DNA of 6,908 bases from assembly GCA_003555285.1 (NCBI GenBank), contig PWGH01000170.1, positions 1 through 6,908 on the forward strand. Direction: 5' to 3'. How positions within the stretch are numbered: the first letter of the stretch is position 1; every line of letters begins with the position of its first letter. The position numbers were made by a program, and so were the translations under genes. Below, piece by piece: positions 6,094 through 6,908 of this stretch. Source of the DNA: Thioalkalivibrio sp. (GTDB lineage Bacteria; Pseudomonadota; Gammaproteobacteria; Ectothiorhodospirales; Ectothiorhodospiraceae). Below the pieces are notes generated by a model. The model saw nothing but the letters and a program-made list of their open reading frames with translations. It ran no database searches and was not told the origin of the DNA.

Positions 6094-6908
6094 CGCGTCG
6101 GGTCCGCCCGCCGCGAACGCGCCAGTTCCAGGGCCGCGCAGAGCTGACGGGTGCCCTCGGCGATGCGCGGCGTGTGCCGCTGCAGCAGCGAGGGCGAAAT
6201 GAAGAACAGGTTGTCCCGGCGCACGGCGGTCAGCTGATCCCACCGCCGCCAGGCGTCCAGCCAGTCCGGGCGGTCCTCGCCCGGGCCGCCGACGACGATC
6301 GCCTCGGGATCGGCGGCGAGGATCGTTTCCCGGCCCGGACGCGGTACCAGGGTATCCAGGTCTCCGAAGACATTGCGTCCGCCGCACAGTGCGATGATCT
6401 CGCCGATCAGATGCTGGTCGTTCACCGTCATCAGCGGGCGGTTCCAGACCTGATAGAACACGCTGACCGGCGCCTGCCCGGCATGGCGGTGTTGCAGGTC
6501 AGCCATCGCCTGGAGGAATTCCCGGGCGACTGCTTCGGCCTGGGTGTCGGTGCCGGCGAGGTGGCCCAGGTGGCGCAGGGCCTCGGCGATGCCGTCGAAG
6601 TCGGTGGCTTCGCTGTAGTAGATCACAAGCCCCAGCCGTTCCAGGCGCTCGAGTTGTGCCCGTGGGCTGCCGCTGCTCCAGGCCACGATCAGATCGGGGC
6701 GCGCGGCGAGAATGCGCTCCAGATCCAGCTGCGACGCCTGGCCGATGCGGGGGATGGCGAGCGCCGCCGGCGGGTAATCGGCGTGTTCGACCGTCGCGAT
6801 GATGCGGTCGCCGGCACCGGCCGCGAACAGGAGTTCGGTCAGATGGGGGGACAGACTGACGATGCGCTGCGCGGGCCGCTCGAGCGTGACCGATTGCCCG
6901 TGGGCGTC
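6090..6908 (-). CDS. btuF: Periplasmic cobalamin-binding protein (BtuF-like), 5' end missing
   Basis: The frame is open from the right edge to the TGA at 6090-6092, giving 272 residues of a Peripla_BP_2 (PF01497) protein that captures the ligand in the periplasm for the downstream permease. What is visible starts at the mature domain (RPAQRIVSLSPHLTELLFAA, 11-30), so little more than the signal peptide is missing. BtuF-like features are HADYPPAA (42-49), RIGQASQLDLERILAARPDL (54-73), IVAW (74-77), VNDQHLIGEIIALCGGRNVF (162-181), ETILAADPEAIVVGG (194-208) and HTPRIAEGTRQLC (245-257), which parallels SPRI...QQLC in E. coli BtuF. W77 lines up with the E. coli Trp that contacts B12. The two docking glutamates of E. 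coli BtuF appear to be Arg82 or a neighbour and Gln243 here. The gene is first of three in the visible operon; its promoter, and any cobalamin riboswitch, would lie outside the window. Confidence 0.9.
   Translation of the reverse strand, partial: DAHGQSVTLERPAQRIVSLSPHLTELLFAAGAGDRIIATVEHADYPPAALAIPRIGQASQLDLERILAARPDLIVAWSSGSPRAQLERLERLGLVIYYSEATDFDGIAEALRHLGHLAGTDTQAEAVAREFLQAMADLQHRHAGQAPVSVFYQVWNRPLMTVNDQHLIGEIIALCGGRNVFGDLDTLVPRPGRETILAADPEAIVVGGPGEDRPDWLDAWRRWDQLTAVRRDNLFFISPSLLQRHTPRIAEGTRQLCAALELARSRRADPTR

Noticed and set aside
5275..6147. 290-codon plus-strand open frame opposite the permease
   Set aside because: The peptide is Gln/Gly/Arg-rich and low in complexity, as expected antisense to a hydrophobic GC-rich membrane gene; the permease on the other strand has full family motifs.
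6094..6387. Longer N-terminus for the permease (in-frame codons up to 6387)
   Set aside because: This stretch is Arg/Gly/Pro-rich and lies over the 3' end of the binding-protein gene. The GTG at 6093 with the GTGA overlap gives a family-length permease.

Overview
This is a strongly GC-rich bacterial chromosomal window with tightly packed genes, GTG starts used alongside ATG, and short intergenic gaps. The gene content suggests a gammaproteobacterium: a DsrC/TusE-family sulfur-carrier paralog, a DUF4399 periplasmic protein, a BtuFCD-type importer and a CNNM-type membrane protein. The DsrC-like paralog would fit a sulfur-oxidising lineage such as the Ectothiorhodospiraceae, but that placement is inference and no taxonomic marker is present. 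There are no rRNA or tRNA genes, CRISPR arrays, insertion sequences or phage genes.

Layout, left to right. The left edge may hold the first 27 codons of a divergent minus-strand gene (82 to 1, unidentified). Three plus-strand genes follow. They are a six-helix rhomboid protease with its full Ser/His catalytic set (106-786), a 'host attachment' family protein (861-1310) and a DsrC/TusE-family protein (1515-1883). The DsrC-like protein keeps the upstream cysteine but has Ala where the essential penultimate cysteine should be. A hairpin with a T-tract separates the first two genes, and two tandem hairpins separate the second and third. A 305-base gap rich in inverted repeats (1884-2188) lies between the converging plus- and minus-strand blocks.

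The rest of the window (2189-6908) is on the minus strand. In transcription order it holds the periplasmic binding protein (btuF-like, signal peptide cut off by the right edge), the permease (btuC-like) and the ATPase (btuD-like). Next come a 68-residue two-helix membrane protein, a CNNM/DUF21 membrane protein, and a secreted DUF4399 protein with its own strong ribosome binding site. The three importer genes are joined by two GTGA stop/start overlaps, so they are translated as one coupled unit. They probably import vitamin B12 (a related corrinoid, or less likely an iron chelate, remains possible). The small membrane gene and the CNNM gene follow in the same orientation, with gaps of 116 and 68 bases, and may be read from the same transcript or from a local promoter.

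I see no clear previously undescribed multi-gene system. The points most worth a second look are the DsrC paralog with a Cys-to-Ala change and an eight-residue C-terminal extension, the CNNM protein whose membrane-domain motifs resemble the eukaryotic subtype and which lacks a recognisable CBS start motif, the unrecognised small membrane protein, and several perfect hairpins between genes.
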